A DNA stretch of 7,546 bases from Candidatus Atribacteria bacterium (lineage in GTDB: Bacteria > Atribacterota > Atribacteria > Atribacterales > Atribacteraceae): contig PWXL01000086.1 of assembly GCA_003561145.1 (NCBI GenBank), positions 1 to 7,546 on the forward strand, given 5' to 3'. The notes beneath the pieces are model-generated. The model did no database searches. It worked only from the letters and a program-made list of their open reading frames with translations, and was not told where the DNA came from. Below, in pieces: positions 6,243 through 7,546 of the stretch; position 1 is the first letter of the stretch, and the number at the start of each line of letters is the position of its first letter. The position numbers were made by a program, and so were the translations under genes.

Positions 6243-7049
6243 TCAACCGGAACTATTCCGGCGAAATGAATGATGTAGTTGAGAAAAATTTTCTCCAAGT
6301 TTTTTTAAAAAACATTCTACCGCCACCTGTGCTGGTGAGTGAGAGGAGAGTTTCCAAATCGGCTTACCTTCTACAGCCAATTGGGATAATTCCTCATCTT
6401 CGGGAATTTCTCCTAACAGGGAAAGTCCGGTATTGGCTATTTCATCCTCCAGGCTTGAGGAAAGATCTCTCCGCACCTTGTTGAGTATGAGGAATTGTTC
6501 TTTGACACGCAGTTTCAGTTTTTTTACCAGTTGAGAGATCCTGGCCGCAGACCGTATGGACACGGGCTCAGGTTGGCTCACTATGAAAAGAATATCTACA
6601 TTCTGGGTAGTCCGCCGGGAAAGATGTTCCATTCCCGCTTCATTATCTATAATCACGTAGTGGTAATTCTTCCGCAACATTTCGATATACTTGCGCAAAA
6701 TGTGGTTCACCATGCAGTAACACTTGGGACCCTCACCATGCCCCATTACCAGCATGTCAAAACCCTGATTTTCAATCAGGCACTCCTCCACACCTAACTC
6801 GAGGTAACTGCTTTTTGAAAGGGAAGGGGGCAACTCTGAGATGTTATCCAGAGTATCTTCCCTCAAGTCGCCAATAGTTTGGTTGACTGAAACCCCCAAG
6901 ATTTCCGGGAGACTGGAATTCGGGTCTGCATCTACTGCCAAGATGGGCCCTTTTCCCTTCTCTCGCAGCGTTTTTACAAGTAGGCCGGTGAGGGATGTTT
7001 TCCCTGTTCCTCCTTTGCCGGCCAGGGCTATGGTAAACGGGGCTGTCAT
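6243..7049 (-). CDS. acsF: AcsF/CooC-family ATPase, nickel insertion for acetyl-CoA synthase
   Basis: A 268-residue MinD/ParA-like P-loop ATPase. Residues 11-18 are the deviant Walker A GKGGTGKT (K12, K17). The C-x-C metal-binding pair is C110/C112 (GPKCYCMVNH). The switch II region at 133-148 reads IIDNEAGMEHLSRRTT, and NKV is at 190-192. The 'NEAGMEHLSRRT' form and the position between acsV and acsD match, as I recall, the CooC homologue of the Moorella acs cluster known as AcsF, which supports ATP-dependent nickel loading of acetyl-CoA synthase. It differs clearly from the plus-strand CooC at 474-1241 in the C-x-C surroundings and the switch region, so the two are not a recent duplication. 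The ATG overlaps the acsV stop in an ATGA with GGGGGTG just upstream. Family very sure; AcsF rather than CooC duty is likely from context, with AcsB not visible here. Confidence 0.85.
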   Translation of the reverse strand: MTAPFTIALAGKGGTGKTSLTGLLVKTLREKGKGPILAVDADPNSSLPEILGVSVNQTIGDLREDTLDNISELPPSLSKSSYLELGVEECLIENQGFDMLVMGHGEGPKCYCMVNHILRKYIEMLRKNYHYVIIDNEAGMEHLSRRTTQNVDILFIVSQPEPVSIRSAARISQLVKKLKLRVKEQFLILNKVRRDLSSSLEDEIANTGLSLLGEIPEDEELSQLAVEGKPIWKLSSHSPAQVAVECFLKKLGENFSQLHHSFRRNSSG

Positions 7050-7546
7050 ACTTTCACCCCCTTGAGTTTTTGGGCCAGGGTGGGAAATTGATCCAAGTCG
7101 GTGTGGGGAATGAATTTAGCGGACATGAATTCATCGTAGTAGTTTGGATAAGCGATGAGGTCATAGTAGGTCACGTTTTTGGTGATCTGGTAACTCCGCT
7201 CCATGGCTTGATGAGAGAGGAGTGCGAACTTTGCACCGAGGATTGCGGTATTTCCCATGAACCTGATTCTCCTCAATGGTATATCCGGTATAAGCCCCAG
7301 TATAATAGCTTTTTCTCTGTCAAGATAGTTGCCGAATCCCCCTGCGATCAGGAGTTGCTCTACATCATTGAATGAGAGTCCCATGGATTGGAGAATTATT
7401 TTGGCTCCGGAGTAAATGGCGGCTTTAGCCCTGAGCATATTTTCGATATCGGCCTGGGTGATGATTATATCCTTTTCCGTGTCGTTGCGATGAGCCGGTG
7501 AAAGAACGAATTCCAACTGTCCATTGTGATTACGGATGCGGTGTGA
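7046..7546 (-). CDS. acsV: Reductive activator of CFeSP (AcsV/RACo, DUF4445), C-terminal part
   Basis: The frame is open to the right edge, leaving 166 C-terminal residues of a protein that is usually about 600-650 long. The TTG at 7516 is inside the gene, not its start. The visible part belongs to the ASKHA-type ATPase domain: DIIITQADIENMLRAKAAI (26-44), LLIAGGFGNYLDREKAI (65-81), LGLIPDIPLRRIRFMGNTA (83-101), and the end FIPHTDLDQFP (145-155). AcsV couples ATP hydrolysis to one-electron reduction of Co(II) CFeSP that has fallen out of the methylation cycle. Its N-terminal [2Fe-2S] domain is beyond the window and cannot be checked. Corrinoid activators of methyltransferase systems (RamA/RACE type) share this C-terminal region, but position directly before acsF, acsD and acsE makes AcsV by far the best call. 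The stop overlaps the acsF start (ATGA). Confidence 0.9.
   Translation of the reverse strand, partial: SHRIRNHNGQLEFVLSPAHRNDTEKDIIITQADIENMLRAKAAIYSGAKIILQSMGLSFNDVEQLLIAGGFGNYLDREKAIILGLIPDIPLRRIRFMGNTAILGAKFALLSHQAMERSYQITKNVTYYDLIAYPNYYDEFMSAKFIPHTDLDQFPTLAQKLKGVKV

Noticed and set aside
5775..6269. Plus-strand open frame of 164 residues opposite acsD
   Set aside because: Its composition is that of an antisense shadow, it has no recognisable motif, and acsD occupies the other strand throughout.
6299..6313. T7A6 tract resembling a terminator or bent DNA
   Set aside because: It lies within the C-terminal coding part of acsF (the FLKKLGE region) and has no GC-rich stem next to it.
7046..7516. 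TTG at 7516 as the start of a separate 156-residue protein
   Set aside because: The frame is open to the right edge and the sequence is plainly the C-terminal part of an AcsV-type protein.

Overview
This window is part of a Wood-Ljungdahl (reductive acetyl-CoA) gene cluster, the carbonyl branch that joins a methyl group with CO to make acetyl-CoA. The genes are bacterial in type: AcsD/AcsE with an AcsV-type (RACo) reductive activator, rather than the archaeal Cdh complex. With moderate G+C (near one half by eye), strong GGAGG-type ribosome binding sites and tight gene packing, the best guess is a strictly anaerobic acetogen, syntroph or sulfate reducer of the Firmicutes (Moorella / Desulfotomaculum / Thermacetogenium-like). 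Other anaerobic phyla with a bacterial-type acs cluster cannot be excluded, and no rRNA or other phylogenetic marker is present.

Minus strand, in order of transcription from the right edge: the C-terminal part of acsV (activator of the corrinoid iron-sulfur protein, CFeSP), acsF (CooC-family nickel-insertion ATPase), acsD (CFeSP small subunit), acsE (methyltetrahydrofolate:CFeSP methyltransferase), cooS/acsA (Ni,Fe carbon monoxide dehydrogenase) and a 58-residue cooT-like nickel-binding protein. The genes overlap by 4 bases (acsV/acsF, acsD/acsE) or are separated by at most 17 bases, so they form one transcription unit. acsB (acetyl-CoA synthase) and acsC (CFeSP large subunit) are not in the window and may lie beyond the right edge, upstream of acsV.

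Plus strand, converging on that operon: the C-terminal part of a DUF3786 protein, a second CooC-family ATPase with the hallmarks of the CODH-type CooC, and a BioD-like/DRTGG (COG0857) protein whose start overlaps the end of cooC by 8 bases. The two transcription units meet tail to tail between the COG0857 gene and cooT, with only 28 bases between stop codons.

Together: AcsE moves the methyl group of methyl-tetrahydrofolate to the cobalt of CFeSP (AcsCD), AcsV re-reduces CFeSP that has become inactive, CooS makes or oxidises CO, and CooC, AcsF and CooT supply nickel to the metal clusters of CODH and acetyl-CoA synthase. The COG0857 and DUF3786 proteins are the unexplained members of the neighbourhood. 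All genes look intact apart from the two cut by the window edges. I saw no tRNA, rRNA, CRISPR array, insertion sequence or clear promoter; the window is almost entirely coding and has no gene-free stretch above 50 bases.
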